Part shown: positions 7,542-15,928 of the stretch, in pieces
Layout: each line of letters starts with the position of its first letter
Numbering within the stretch: position 1 is the first letter of the stretch
From: Rhodocyclales bacterium
GTDB taxonomy: Bacteria > Pseudomonadota > Gammaproteobacteria > Burkholderiales > Rhodocyclaceae
Assembly (NCBI GenBank): GCA_028292485.1
Contig: JAQGMG010000013.1
Location: 62,001-126,000, forward strand
Length of the DNA stretch: 64,000 bases
Direction of reading: 5' to 3'
Notes under the pieces: model-generated
What the model was told of the DNA's origin: nothing
Seen by the model: only the letters and a program-made list of their open reading frames with translations
The model's database searches: none
Made by a program: the position numbers and the translations under genes

Positions 7542-10370
7542 ATGGTTGTGAAATCTCTCTTTCCACGCGCCCTGGCTCATCGCCTGGTTTGCGCCTTTTT
7601 GCTGAGTTGCTGTTGCGCCGTTTCGGTAGTCGGCGCCGCCGATACCGAGCGGGCGGCGAAATTCTATGAAGATGGCCTGACGCGTTTCAAGAAGAACGAC
7701 GTCGACGGCGCCATCATCCAGCTCAAGAACGCGCTGCAACAGGACAATCGCCTGCTGGCAGCGCATGTATTGCTGGGCAAGGCGCTGTTGCGCAATGGCA
7801 ATCCCCCGGCAGCCGAGGCAGCGTTCAACGATGCCTTACGCCTGGGTGTGAATCGCAGCGAAGTGCTGGCGTCGCTTGGCCGGGTCTATCTGTTGATGGG
7901 CCAGCCGAAGATGCTGATCGAACGTGTGACGCCGGACGACCTGCCTACTTTGGCCAAGGTCGAGGTGTTGACGCTGCGCGGACAGGCATTTGCCGATATG
8001 GGCAACTACCCTCAGTCGTCACAGTCGTTCGAGAACGCGCGGGCTGCCGACCCGTCGTCAGTCGTGCCCTTGCTGGCCGAGATACCGGTTCTGCTCTCGC
8101 TCGGTCAGAGCGAGCGTGCACGCTCCCTCGCTGAACGCGCAGTCGCGATTGCACCTGCCAACGCCGATGCGTGGAACATGTATGCATCGGTAGCACATGC
8201 AGGCCTTGATCTGCGCAGTGCGCTGGACCGCTACGGCAAGGCGCTGCTGCTGGACCCGGCGCAAGTGGATGCACGTATCGCCCGTGCTTCGATCCTGCTC
8301 GATCAGAAGCGCGATGCCGAAGCCGAGGCTGACCTCAACATTCTCAAGAAGAACGTACCGACCGAGGTGCGTGCTTCCTACATGCGTGCTGTGCTGGCCG
8401 GCCGGCGCGGCAAAGCCGGCGAAGTGCGTGTGGCCCTGACCGAGATCGCACAGACCATCGACAGCCTGCCACGCGGATGGCTGGCCAGTCGCGAGCAATT
8501 CCTCATGCTCGGCGCCGTCGCTCACCATGGCCTCGGTTCAAACACCAAGGCACAGGCCTATCTCGAGGCGGTCATCGGCCTCAATAGCCGCAATGCTGGC
8601 GCGCGCAGATTGCTCGCCACCATTCAGCTCGACCAGAATGATTTTGGTGCGGTCGAGCGGGACCTCGACCCCGTATTGCGCGACAACGCCAACGATCCAC
8701 AGGCGCTCTACCTGATGGGGCAATTACGCCTCGCACAGAAGCGCTATGTGCAGGCCAGCCAACTGCTGGATCGTGCCGCACAGCTGGGCGGCGATTCGGC
8801 GGAAGTTCGCGCGGCGATTGGCTTTACACAGCTAGGCCTGGGTGAAGGGGAAGCCGGTGTCAAGAGTCTGGAAGCGTCTTTCGCCAAGAAGCCCGGCGAT
8901 GCCAAGGTGGGTCTGGCGCTGGCAATCCAGTATGTCCGCATGGGGCAGGGCGCAAAGGCCATCGCAGCTGCCGAAGCAGTGGTCAAGGCCGATCCGTCGA
9001 ATATTGCCGCACTCAATGCCGTTGGGGCCGTACGTGCTGCGGCGGGTGACAAGCCTGGCGCACGCAAGGCATACGAACAGGTACTGGCGCGGGACGCCTC
9101 ATTTGGCCCTGCGGTGCTCAATCTGGCAAAGCTTGATCTGGCCGACGGGCGTCTCGACGACAGCAGAAAACGACTCAGCGGCTGGCTCGCCCGCAACCAG
9201 GACGACGATAACGCCATGTATGAAATGGGCCGCCTCGAGTTAGTGGCCGGGCGCCGCGGCGAAGCGCAGCGCTGGTTCGAGAAGGCATTCGCACAGCGCT
9301 CGACCAACGAGCGTGCCGGCATTGCACTGATCGACCTGCTGTTGGGCCAGGGAACAAGCCAGCCTGCCCTCAAGGTGGCGCGCGATCTTGTTGACGCCAA
9401 TCGCAGCAGCCTCGATGCCCAGTCGGCGCTGGCCCGGGTCCAGCTTGCTGCCGGTGAGCGCAACAATCTGCTCATTACACTCAAGGAAATGACGCGGCAG
9501 GCTGAATACGACGCAACCGCGCAGGTTCGCATCGGCCGTTTGCAGTTGATGGCCGAAAATGCCGAAGGCGCGGCGTACAACGCGCAGAAATCGCTTGCTG
9601 CGGCACCGAACAATCTGCCTGCCCTGTCCCTTATGGCGGACGCCGAGCTGGCGCGCAAGGATATGACCAGGGCCGAAGCGATCGGCAAGGACATCACTGC
9701 GCGTTATCCGGCAAGCGCCGAAGGCTATCGCATTGGCGGCGACGCGAGCATGGCGCGCGGCAATCCAGTAGTCGCCGCGCAATCCTACCGTGGTGCACTC
9801 CAGCGCGAGCCTGGCACCGCCTACGCACAACGACTGGCGCAGGCGTTATCGCAGGCGGGCGATGTGCCACACGCTATCGAGGCGCTGGATTCCTGGCTGA
9901 AAAAGAACCCGGACGATCTGGGCGCACGCGCTGCACTGGCAGAAATCAATATGCGCGCCGGCAACTGGAAGGCTGCTCGCGACCAATACGACAAAGTGCT
10001 TGCAGTCCAGCCCAACGCCGTGCCGATTCTCAACAATCAGGCAACGGTGCTGCAGCGGCTCGGCGATCCGACGGCAATGACTGTCGCCGAGCGCGCCTAC
10101 AAGCTGGCACCGCAGGATCCCAGCGTCGTTGACACCTATGGCTGGGGCCAAGCCCTCGCCGGCAAGCTCGACATAGCGCTGCGCCTGCTTCGCGACGCGC
10201 GTCTACGCCAGCCGGAAGACGGCGATATCCGTTACCACCTCGCCTGGACGCTGACTCGACTCGGGCAAAAGTCCGAGGCCAGGGAAGAATTGAGCTATGC
10301 ACTGAAGACAGCGCGCCACTTTGATTCGCAAAACGAAGCAAAAGCGCTGATGAAGGAATTGGGTGGCTAG
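7542..10370 (+). CDS. prsT: PrsT-type TPR-repeat protein of the XrtA/PEP-CTERM system
   Basis: 942-residue protein made almost entirely of tetratricopeptide repeats. An N-terminal signal has a lipobox-like FLLSC at about 24-28, so it may be a lipoprotein. The opening repeat (AAKFYEDGLTRFKKNDVDGA) and overall length match the PEP-CTERM system TPR protein PrsT (TIGR02917 type). PrsT is normally encoded with exosortase A and exopolysaccharide genes and is thought to act in envelope assembly or protein sorting. Here it is followed 158 bases later by a PEP-CTERM substrate, but no exosortase or polysaccharide cluster is in the window. The start is the ATG at 7542 after GGAGG. Confidence 0.85.
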   Translation: MVVKSLFPRALAHRLVCAFLLSCCCAVSVVGAADTERAAKFYEDGLTRFKKNDVDGAIIQLKNALQQDNRLLAAHVLLGKALLRNGNPPAAEAAFNDALRLGVNRSEVLASLGRVYLLMGQPKMLIERVTPDDLPTLAKVEVLTLRGQAFADMGNYPQSSQSFENARAADPSSVVPLLAEIPVLLSLGQSERARSLAERAVAIAPANADAWNMYASVAHAGLDLRSALDRYGKALLLDPAQVDARIARASILLDQKRDAEAEADLNILKKNVPTEVRASYMRAVLAGRRGKAGEVRVALTEIAQTIDSLPRGWLASREQFLMLGAVAHHGLGSNTKAQAYLEAVIGLNSRNAGARRLLATIQLDQNDFGAVERDLDPVLRDNANDPQALYLMGQLRLAQKRYVQASQLLDRAAQLGGDSAEVRAAIGFTQLGLGEGEAGVKSLEASFAKKPGDAKVGLALAIQYVRMGQGAKAIAAAEAVVKADPSNIAALNAVGAVRAAAGDKPGARKAYEQVLARDASFGPAVLNLAKLDLADGRLDDSRKRLSGWLARNQDDDNAMYEMGRLELVAGRRGEAQRWFEKAFAQRSTNERAGIALIDLLLGQGTSQPALKVARDLVDANRSSLDAQSALARVQLAAGERNNLLITLKEMTRQAEYDATAQVRIGRLQLMAENAEGAAYNAQKSLAAAPNNLPALSLMADAELARKDMTRAEAIGKDITARYPASAEGYRIGGDASMARGNPVVAAQSYRGALQREPGTAYAQRLAQALSQAGDVPHAIEALDSWLKKNPDDLGARAALAEINMRAGNWKAARDQYDKVLAVQPNAVPILNNQATVLQRLGDPTAMTVAERAYKLAPQDPSVVDTYGWGQALAGKLDIALRLLRDARLRQPEDGDIRYHLAWTLTRLGQKSEAREELSYALKTARHFDSQNEAKALMKELGG

Positions 10371-10435
10371 GAAGAATGCCTGAATCGACTGTCGCCAAAT
10401 TTGACGCTTCACCTTTTGGCTCAGACGATTGCTGT

Positions 10436-10451
10436 TATCAAGTTATTGATA
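10436..10451. promoter_or_regulatory. Inverted repeat upstream of the PEP-CTERM promoter
   Basis: TATCAA-GTTA-TTGATA forms a perfect 6-base dyad 20 bases upstream of the -24 element at 10471. A binding site for a regulator is possible, but it is closer than most enhancer-binding sites for sigma-54 activators, so this is speculative. Confidence 0.25.
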
Positions 10452-10470
10452 TTTATATGATTAATAGGCG

Positions 10471-10486
10471 TGGACCGAAGTTTGCT
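10471..10486 (+). promoter_or_regulatory. Sigma-54 (-24/-12) promoter of the PEP-CTERM gene
   Basis: TGGACCGAAGTTTGCT fits the RpoN pattern TGGCACG-N4-TTGCW, with GG and GC separated by exactly 10 bases. The GC (10484-10485) is 43 bases before the ATG at 10529, leaving a short leader. PEP-CTERM genes in XrtA bacteria are known to be controlled by PrsK/PrsR with RpoN, which supports the assignment. Confidence 0.65.
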
Positions 10487-10528
10487 TATCACCATGCGAC
10501 CGCATCACAATTTTTGGAGCATTTCCAC

Positions 10529-11374
10529 ATGAACCATACGAAACGGATAGCAATTGCGCTTATGGTTGCCTTTGGCGCCTTGAACGCACCTTCCGTTCTT
10601 GCCTCGGCGACTTATTCGTTCGACTGCAGCAAGACCGATTGCAGCAACTCCAATACGTCCGCTTACGGTAATGCGCGCACCTTCTCCGCAGTGGAGTCTG
10701 TAACCGGCACGACCATCACGGTAACGGCGACGGCGGTTGCAAACACCAGCGGAACCAGCACTGCCAGCAATGGCGCATCGCAGACAATCGAAACGGCTTA
10801 CCTGGCGGCATACGGCACAGTAGGCCAAAGCTCCGGTAGCAATGGCTTCGGCGTCCGTAACCGCGATGCCGCCAGTGCCGACGTCGATACGAATGAAGGT
10901 GTCGCTCCCGAGCACGCCATCGACAACAACGAGCGCTACGACATGGTCCTGCTGACCTTCAGTACCGCCGTAACGCTGTCGCAGATCAAACTGGGCTACG
11001 TCAATACCGATTCCGACGTCAGCATGCTGGCTTACATGGGCAGCGGCGCAGCTCCCCTGACGGGAAAGACCTATGCGCAACTCGTCACCAGCGGCTGGCT
11101 GGCTGTTGGTAGCTATGCCGACGTCGGCACCTCGGCAAAGACGGTCAATACCAGCAATGTGAGTTCGACGACCTGGCTGATCGGTGCGTACAACCCACTG
11201 AGCGGCGATACCTCATGCTCGGCCTGCTCTATCGGCAATGACTATTTCAAGTTGCTGACGCTGTCGATCAAGGATCAATCCACTCCGACAACAGAAGTGC
11301 CTGAGCCAGGTTCGCTGGTTTTGGTTGGCCTGGCACTGGCAGGTGTGGCAGTATCACGCCGCCGCAAGAAATAA
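10529..11374 (+). CDS. PEP-CTERM surface protein, XDP1-like
   Basis: 281-residue exported protein. A signal peptide (about 1-25, ending SVLA) is followed by a Ser/Thr/Asn-rich domain. The C-terminal sorting signal has VPEPGS near residue 261, a hydrophobic helix (LVLVGLALAGVAV) and a basic tail (SRRRKK). That tripartite tail is the exosortase A recognition signal. The body (YSFDCSKTDC, EHAIDNNERYDMVLLTF, LGYVNTDSDVSMLAYMG) resembles the exosortase-dependent surface protein XDP1 family, by recall rather than search. GGAGC lies 8 bases before the ATG. An in-frame upstream start at 10376 would place the sigma-54 promoter inside the gene and is rejected. Confidence 0.85.
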   Translation: MNHTKRIAIALMVAFGALNAPSVLASATYSFDCSKTDCSNSNTSAYGNARTFSAVESVTGTTITVTATAVANTSGTSTASNGASQTIETAYLAAYGTVGQSSGSNGFGVRNRDAASADVDTNEGVAPEHAIDNNERYDMVLLTFSTAVTLSQIKLGYVNTDSDVSMLAYMGSGAAPLTGKTYAQLVTSGWLAVGSYADVGTSAKTVNTSNVSSTTWLIGAYNPLSGDTSCSACSIGNDYFKLLTLSIKDQSTPTTEVPEPGSLVLVGLALAGVAVSRRRKK

Positions 11375-11397
11375 AAAGAAGACAGTCGATGCAGCAA

Positions 11398-11423
11398 AGA
11401 ACGGCGCCCTAGGGCGCCGTTCT
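11398..11423 (+). terminator. Rho-independent terminator after the PEP-CTERM gene
   Basis: A perfect 12-base stem, AGAACGGCGCCC-TA-GGGCGCCGTTCT, starts 24 bases after the stop codon and is followed by a T-rich stretch (CCTTTG). The very short loop means the top of the stem probably opens. Confidence 0.7.
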
Positions 11424-11612
11424 CCTTTGTGACTATCGTCTTGCGTGCGTGAGCAGTGATCGACGCGATGCGTGTTGCCAATTGATCTTGCTGTCATACC
11501 CTTGCTCATAGCCGTTTGCTCGCGCTATCCCGCAATCGCCATCAAGCAGTAGCTTGGGCACTCAGTGCCGCCGCCGATAACAGACTCCCAGTGAGACAAC
11601 CGGCACCAGGCT

Positions 11613-11643
11613 GACAGCGCCCTACGCTTGCATGGCGCCTGTC
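11613..11643. terminator. Hairpin abutting the stop codon of the ABC exporter
   Basis: GACAGCGCC pairs with GGCGCCTGTC with a one-base bulge and a 12-base loop, directly next to the stop codon at 11644. There is no T-tract on the minus strand, so its role as a terminator is weak. The remaining 11424-11612 shows nothing recognisable. Confidence 0.3.
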
Positions 11644-13482
11644 TCAATCGGCCAGACTTTCTTCCTGTTGCTGCAAGGTCCACATTTGGGCGTAGCTGCC
11701 ATCCTGGGCGAGCAGCGCGGCGTGCGAGCCCCGTTCGATGATCCTGCCTGCTTCGATGACGACAATCTCGTCAGCGTTCATTACCGTGGACAGGCGATGG
11801 GCGATGATCAGCGCGGTGCGGCCTTGGGCTGCGGCTTCCAGTTGCGACTGGATGGCTTTTTCGGTCTTCGAGTCGAGCGCGGAAGTGGCTTCGTCAAAAA
11901 TGAGGATGGGCGGGTCTTTCAACAAGGTGCGTGCGATCGCCACGCGCTGCTTTTCACCGCCGGAAAGTTTCAGGCCACGCTCGCCGACCTTGGTTTCGTA
12001 GCCATCGGGCAAGCTCAGGATGAAGTCGTGCAATTGCGCAGCGCGCGCGGCCGCAATGACTTCGTCATGGCTCGCTTCGGGGCGGCCGTAGCGGATGTTG
12101 TAGAGGATGCTGTCGTTGAACAGCACGGTGTCCTGCGGCACGATGCCGATGGCGCGGCGCAGGCTGGCCTGCTTGATCTGGCGCAGATCGATACCGTTGA
12201 GCTTGATGGCGCCGCCGCTGACATCGTAGAAACGGAACAGCAGCCGCGACAGGGTCGACTTGCCCGCGCCGGAGTGGCCGACCACCGCAACGGTGCGGCC
12301 CGGCGAGACATCGATGCTGATGTCTTCCAGCACGGTGCGACGCGGGTCGTACGCAAAGCTTACGTTCTCGAAACGCAGACCCGTCGGGCCGACTGGCAGG
12401 TCTACAGCATCGGGCGCATCCTGCACTTCACGTTGTGTGCGCAGCAGGCCGAACATGCGCTCGATGTCGGTAAGCGCCTGACGGATCTCGCGGTAAAGCA
12501 CGCCGAGGAAGTTGAGCGGGATGTAGAGCTGAATCAGGAAGGCATTGACCAGCACGATGTCGCCGAGTGTCATCTGTCCTGTTGCGACGCCCGCCGCAGC
12601 GTGCCACATCATTACCGTAACGCCACAGGCGATGATGAAGGCCTGACCGATATTGAGGCCGGAGAGCGAGTACTGGTTGCGGATCTGCGCATTCATCCAG
12701 GCGCGTAGTTGTTCGTCATAGCGCCGCGTTTCGTAGCCTTCGTTGTTGAAGTACTTCACCGTTTCGTAGTTGATCAGGCTGTCGATGGCGCGCGCATTGG
12801 CGGCCGAATCGAGCTCGTTAGCCTGACGCCGCAAATTCGTGCGCCAGTTGGTGACCTTCACGGTGAACACGATGTAGACCGTCAGCGTCGCGACTGTGAT
12901 CAGCGCGAAGCTGATGTCATAGTTCTTCAGCAACACGCCGAGCACCAGTGCAATCTCCACGATGATCGGCAGAATGCTGTAGATCGCGTAACTGATCAGC
13001 GAACCGATGGAACGTGTGCCGCGCTCGATGTCGCGCGTGAGCCCACCCGTCTGGCGCTCGAGGTGAAAGCGCAGCGAGAGTGCGTGCAGATGCTGAAAGA
13101 CTTCGAGCGTAATGCTGCGCACGGCTTGCTGCGTGACCCGCGCAAACAGGATCTCGCGCAACTCGGTGAAGGTCGAGGTGGCGAAACGCAAAGCGCCGTA
13201 GGCAAGCAGCACTGCTGCCGGCACCACGATGACCGCCTGGCTCTTGCTCAGGTCGAGCGCGTCGACGATGTGCTTGAACACCATCGGCACAGCCACGTTG
13301 GCGACCTTTGCACTGACCAGGCAGGTCAATGCCAGTGCTACGCGGCCATGCCAGCGCCACACATAGGGCAGCAGGGACTTTATGGTCGCCCAGGCTTTGA
13401 GTTCATTGGGAGAGTTGGAGGCAGGCAGGGGCAGGGAAGAGGCGCGTCGCATTGCCGCATTGTAGGGGCTGTTGCCATACAA
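11644..13482 (-). CDS. Atm1-type ABC transporter, fused permease and ATPase
   Basis: 612-residue half-transporter that acts as a homodimer in the inner membrane. Residues about 40-330 form the six-helix ABC_membrane domain. The ATPase domain has Walker A GHSGAGKST, signature LSGGEKQRVAIARTL and Walker B ILIFDEATSALDS. The sequence around WRTNLRRQANELDSAANARAIDSLINYETVKYFNNE is diagnostic of the Atm1/HMT1 family, which exports glutathione-linked metal or sulfur compounds. An internal ATG at 13452 is an alternative start. The gene lies 108 bases downstream of ccmI but probably is not functionally part of that operon. Confidence 0.88.
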   Translation of the reverse strand: MYGNSPYNAAMRRASSLPLPASNSPNELKAWATIKSLLPYVWRWHGRVALALTCLVSAKVANVAVPMVFKHIVDALDLSKSQAVIVVPAAVLLAYGALRFATSTFTELREILFARVTQQAVRSITLEVFQHLHALSLRFHLERQTGGLTRDIERGTRSIGSLISYAIYSILPIIVEIALVLGVLLKNYDISFALITVATLTVYIVFTVKVTNWRTNLRRQANELDSAANARAIDSLINYETVKYFNNEGYETRRYDEQLRAWMNAQIRNQYSLSGLNIGQAFIIACGVTVMMWHAAAGVATGQMTLGDIVLVNAFLIQLYIPLNFLGVLYREIRQALTDIERMFGLLRTQREVQDAPDAVDLPVGPTGLRFENVSFAYDPRRTVLEDISIDVSPGRTVAVVGHSGAGKSTLSRLLFRFYDVSGGAIKLNGIDLRQIKQASLRRAIGIVPQDTVLFNDSILYNIRYGRPEASHDEVIAAARAAQLHDFILSLPDGYETKVGERGLKLSGGEKQRVAIARTLLKDPPILIFDEATSALDSKTEKAIQSQLEAAAQGRTALIIAHRLSTVMNADEIVVIEAGRIIERGSHAALLAQDGSYAQMWTLQQQEESLAD

Positions 13483-13590
13483 GCGGCATTCATGGCCGTG
13501 GAATGCGATCAGTGTCGCGCTTGAGAACTCGATGCTCCGCGCCGGATCATCTGCAACTGCGATGCGCCCAGCTGCAGCAAGTCGCGTGGA

Positions 13591-14802
13591 CTACTTCACC
13601 TGTTCGCTGATTTCAATTTGCAAAGGTTTGCCGTTTGCCGCCAGCACCGGCTGTGAGAACCCCTGCAGATCACCGCTTGCGGCAATGGGATTACCGCTCT
13701 TCGAGACACGCGCGCCGATTATGACTTTGTCCTGAGGGCCAACGCTGCCCATCATCATCTGCGCCTTGCTGAAATCGAAGTCCACCGGCAGTTCGCTGGC
13801 CTTGAAGCGTATGCCAGCCACAGGCGGGCCGCCCGCAGCAGGGCGGGCAAAGATGAACAGCGAATCGTCCTTGCCGACCTGCGTTTTCAGCGCACTGGCA
13901 ATCGTCACACGGCCTTTCAGTGTGAGCGATGCCGCTGCTTGTTCGACAATCGTTTTCTCTGCTGGCAGCAGACCGCCACGTCTGCGCGCTTCGTCGATCA
14001 TGGCGCGCACTGACTGACCGAACTCGCTCTGTGCCGGCACGTTCGCCGCGATCAATTGCCATTGCGCGATGGCTTTCTTGTAGTCCTTGTGATCAAAGGC
14101 TAGGCTGCCCGACAGCGCCAGCGCCTTGATGTTCTGCGGGTCGATGGCGAGTGCCCTGGCGATCAACTTCTCGGGATCGCCAGCAAGCTTGCGGTCTTGC
14201 GCGCTGGCTGCAGCATCGGCCCAGTCTGCGAATACCTGGGCGTTCTGCGGCTGCTTTTCCGCCAGTTTGGCGAAGACCTTCACGGCTTCGTCAAAGCGAT
14301 TCAGCACCATGTACGAGCGGCCCAGCATCTGCAATCCCTGTATGTCATCGGGGTTGGCTTTGACGCGCGCTGCAAGCTTGGCCACCATGCCCTCGATCTG
14401 TGCCGGCGTGACCTGTTGCTCTTGCTGGGCGACGAGCTTTGCCGGATCTAGCCCGGCGAGGTTGCCAATGCTCAGATAAATGGCGATCGCCGCAGCCGGC
14501 AATGCCACACCGATCGCCACAGCCCAGCCTAGGCGTGGCTTCGTCGTTGTGAAGGCTTCCGGTGCCGTGGACTCCTCCAGCGCGCGGCGTTCGATTTCAC
14601 CCACGGTTTGCACGTAACTGGCTTCGCTGATATTTCCAGCCGCGCGTTCTGCTTCAAGATCGTTGCGTTGTTCGCGCAGAATCTTGAGCGCCGGACTCTC
14701 TAACGCACTGTCCGCTGTTGCCGTGCGACGCATCAGGGGCCACAACAGTGTGGCAGTTGCCAGCAGAGCCAGGATGGCGGCGGCAATCAGGAATGCAATC
14801 AT
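13591..14802 (-). CDS. ccmI: Cytochrome c biogenesis protein CcmI
   Basis: 403-residue membrane chaperone for apocytochrome c in system I maturation. The N-terminal membrane helix is MIAFLIAAAILALLATATLLWPL. A second helix near 94-115 leads into a periplasmic domain with TPR repeats (NPDDIQGLQMLGRSYMVLNRFDEAVKVF and following). The C-terminal beta-rich domain (LFIFARPAAGGPPVAGIR) is the usual CcmI/CycH ending. Its start overlaps the ccmH stop by 4 bases. It is the last ccm gene, consistent with the order ccmABCDEFGHI. Confidence 0.92.
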   Translation of the reverse strand: MIAFLIAAAILALLATATLLWPLMRRTATADSALESPALKILREQRNDLEAERAAGNISEASYVQTVGEIERRALEESTAPEAFTTTKPRLGWAVAIGVALPAAAIAIYLSIGNLAGLDPAKLVAQQEQQVTPAQIEGMVAKLAARVKANPDDIQGLQMLGRSYMVLNRFDEAVKVFAKLAEKQPQNAQVFADWADAAASAQDRKLAGDPEKLIARALAIDPQNIKALALSGSLAFDHKDYKKAIAQWQLIAANVPAQSEFGQSVRAMIDEARRRGGLLPAEKTIVEQAAASLTLKGRVTIASALKTQVGKDDSLFIFARPAAGGPPVAGIRFKASELPVDFDFSKAQMMMGSVGPQDKVIIGARVSKSGNPIAASGDLQGFSQPVLAANGKPLQIEISEQVK

Positions 14803-15290
14803 GCGGGATTCTCGTTGTTGTTGTCTTTGTCACGTCCGAGCAGCGCGCGCGCGCGCGCCGATTCTTCCGGTGAGAGCGCCGTCGTGATGGCATGTCGGCG
14901 TCGCAAGCGCACGGTCCAGGCAAAGCCGCCCAATGCGATCAGCATGAGCGCTGCAGGTCCGCCCCAGAGCAGCAGCGTCGTGGTCTGGAAGGGTGGATCG
15001 TAGAGGACGAAGTCGCCATAGCGCTCGACCATGTAGGCGAGAATTTCCTTGTCGGTCTTGCCGGCAGCGAGCATCTCGCGCACTTGCCGACGCAAGTCGT
15101 TGGCGAGATCGGCTTGCGACTCCGCGATGGATTGATTCTGGCAGACGAGGCAGCGCAGCCGTTCGGAGATGTGAGTGACGTGTTCTTCAAGCGCCGTATC
15201 AGGCGCGGCGATTGCAGTCGTTGACGCAAACCCGAACGCAAACGCCAACGCGAGCAAAGTGTGGCGAAGAAAAACAACAATGTTCGTCAT
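14799..15290 (-). CDS. ccmH: Cytochrome c maturation protein CcmH
   Basis: 163-residue thiol-redox protein that reduces apocytochrome c before haem attachment. Signal peptide, then the conserved LRCLVCQNQS motif (Cys47 and Cys50), DLRRQVREMLAAGKTDKEILAYMVERYGDFVLYDPP, and a C-terminal membrane helix with a basic tail. Both possible ATGs (15290 and 15308) lie inside a palindromic repeat (15286-15353) that separates ccmG from ccmH, and neither has a good ribosome-binding site. A longer reading frame from 15707 runs antisense-like through ccmG and is not real. Translation may depend on the repeat or on coupling. Confidence 0.9.
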   Translation of the reverse strand: MTNIVVFLRHTLLALAFAFGFASTTAIAAPDTALEEHVTHISERLRCLVCQNQSIAESQADLANDLRRQVREMLAAGKTDKEILAYMVERYGDFVLYDPPFQTTTLLLWGGPAALMLIALGGFAWTVRLRRRHAITTALSPEESARARALLGRDKDNNNENPA

Positions 15291-15353
15291 CCCGGCGAAG
15301 GCCGGCATCCGGATCGTGGGCGCGCCCTGGATTCCGGCCTTCGCCGGAATGAC
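15286..15353. repeat. dRS3-like palindromic repeat (copy A) inside the ccm operon
   Basis: Two small palindromes (GTCATCCCGGCGAAGGCCGG and its counterpart ending CCGGAATGAC) bracket a short core, forming a 68-base inverted repeat. It is a diverged copy of the element also found near 23464, 29008, 36830, 59974 and 63808. It fills most of the ccmG-ccmH gap and contains the ccmH start codon. Confidence 0.8.
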
Positions 15354-15375
15354 GATGCTTTGGGTATCTCGCGCG

Positions 15376-15918
15376 CTAACCACGCTGCAGCTCCCTGATT
15401 CTCGGCAGCAATACCTTGTCCAGAACCTCGGGCGTAATCGGCCCGATCTGCTTGTAACGTATGCGGCCATTGCCGTCGATGAGGAAAGTCTCGGGTACGC
15501 CATACACGCCGTAATTGATGCCGACGCGGCCATCGGCGTCGACGATGGATGCCGTGTAGGGATCGCCGCCCGCTGCGAGCCAGGCGAGGCCGTCATCGCG
15601 CTTGTCCTTGTAGTTGAGGCCGATGATGGGCAGCACCTTCTGCGCGGCGAAGCCCACGAGCACCGGGTGCTCTTCACGGCAAGCGACGCACCACGATGCC
15701 CATACATTCAGCAACCAGACCTTGCCCTTCATGTCAGCCAGCGACAGCGTCTTCTCTGGCACATGCAATTGTGCCAGCGTGAAAGCGGGGGCGGGTTTGT
15801 CGATCAGCGGCGAGGGAATCTCATGCATGTCGCGCGTCTGCGCATGCCACAGCGCCACGCCAAAAAAACCAATCAGTGCGACGAAGATGACGAGAGGAAT
15901 GAGCGCTTTTGCTTTCAT
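15376..15918 (-). CDS. ccmG: Thiol:disulfide interchange protein CcmG/DsbE
   Basis: 180-residue periplasmic, membrane-tethered thioredoxin-like protein that keeps apocytochrome c cysteines reduced. N-terminal helix (ALIPLVIFVALIGFFGVALW), PAPAFTL, active site WCVAC (Cys77, Cys80) and the cis-Pro region VYGVPETFLID. The ATG at 15918 gives the normal family length. An upstream in-frame ATG adds a 32-residue tail that reads through the ccmF end and is rejected. It begins 10 bases after ccmF. Confidence 0.93.
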   Translation of the reverse strand: MKAKALIPLVIFVALIGFFGVALWHAQTRDMHEIPSPLIDKPAPAFTLAQLHVPEKTLSLADMKGKVWLLNVWASWCVACREEHPVLVGFAAQKVLPIIGLNYKDKRDDGLAWLAAGGDPYTASIVDADGRVGINYGVYGVPETFLIDGNGRIRYKQIGPITPEVLDKVLLPRIRELQRG

Positions 15919-15928
15919 TGTCTTGCGC

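Noticed and set aside
14799-15707. 302-residue version of CcmH
   Set aside because: The extra N-terminal part is antisense-like reading through ccmG and the repeat; the family N-terminus starts near 15290.
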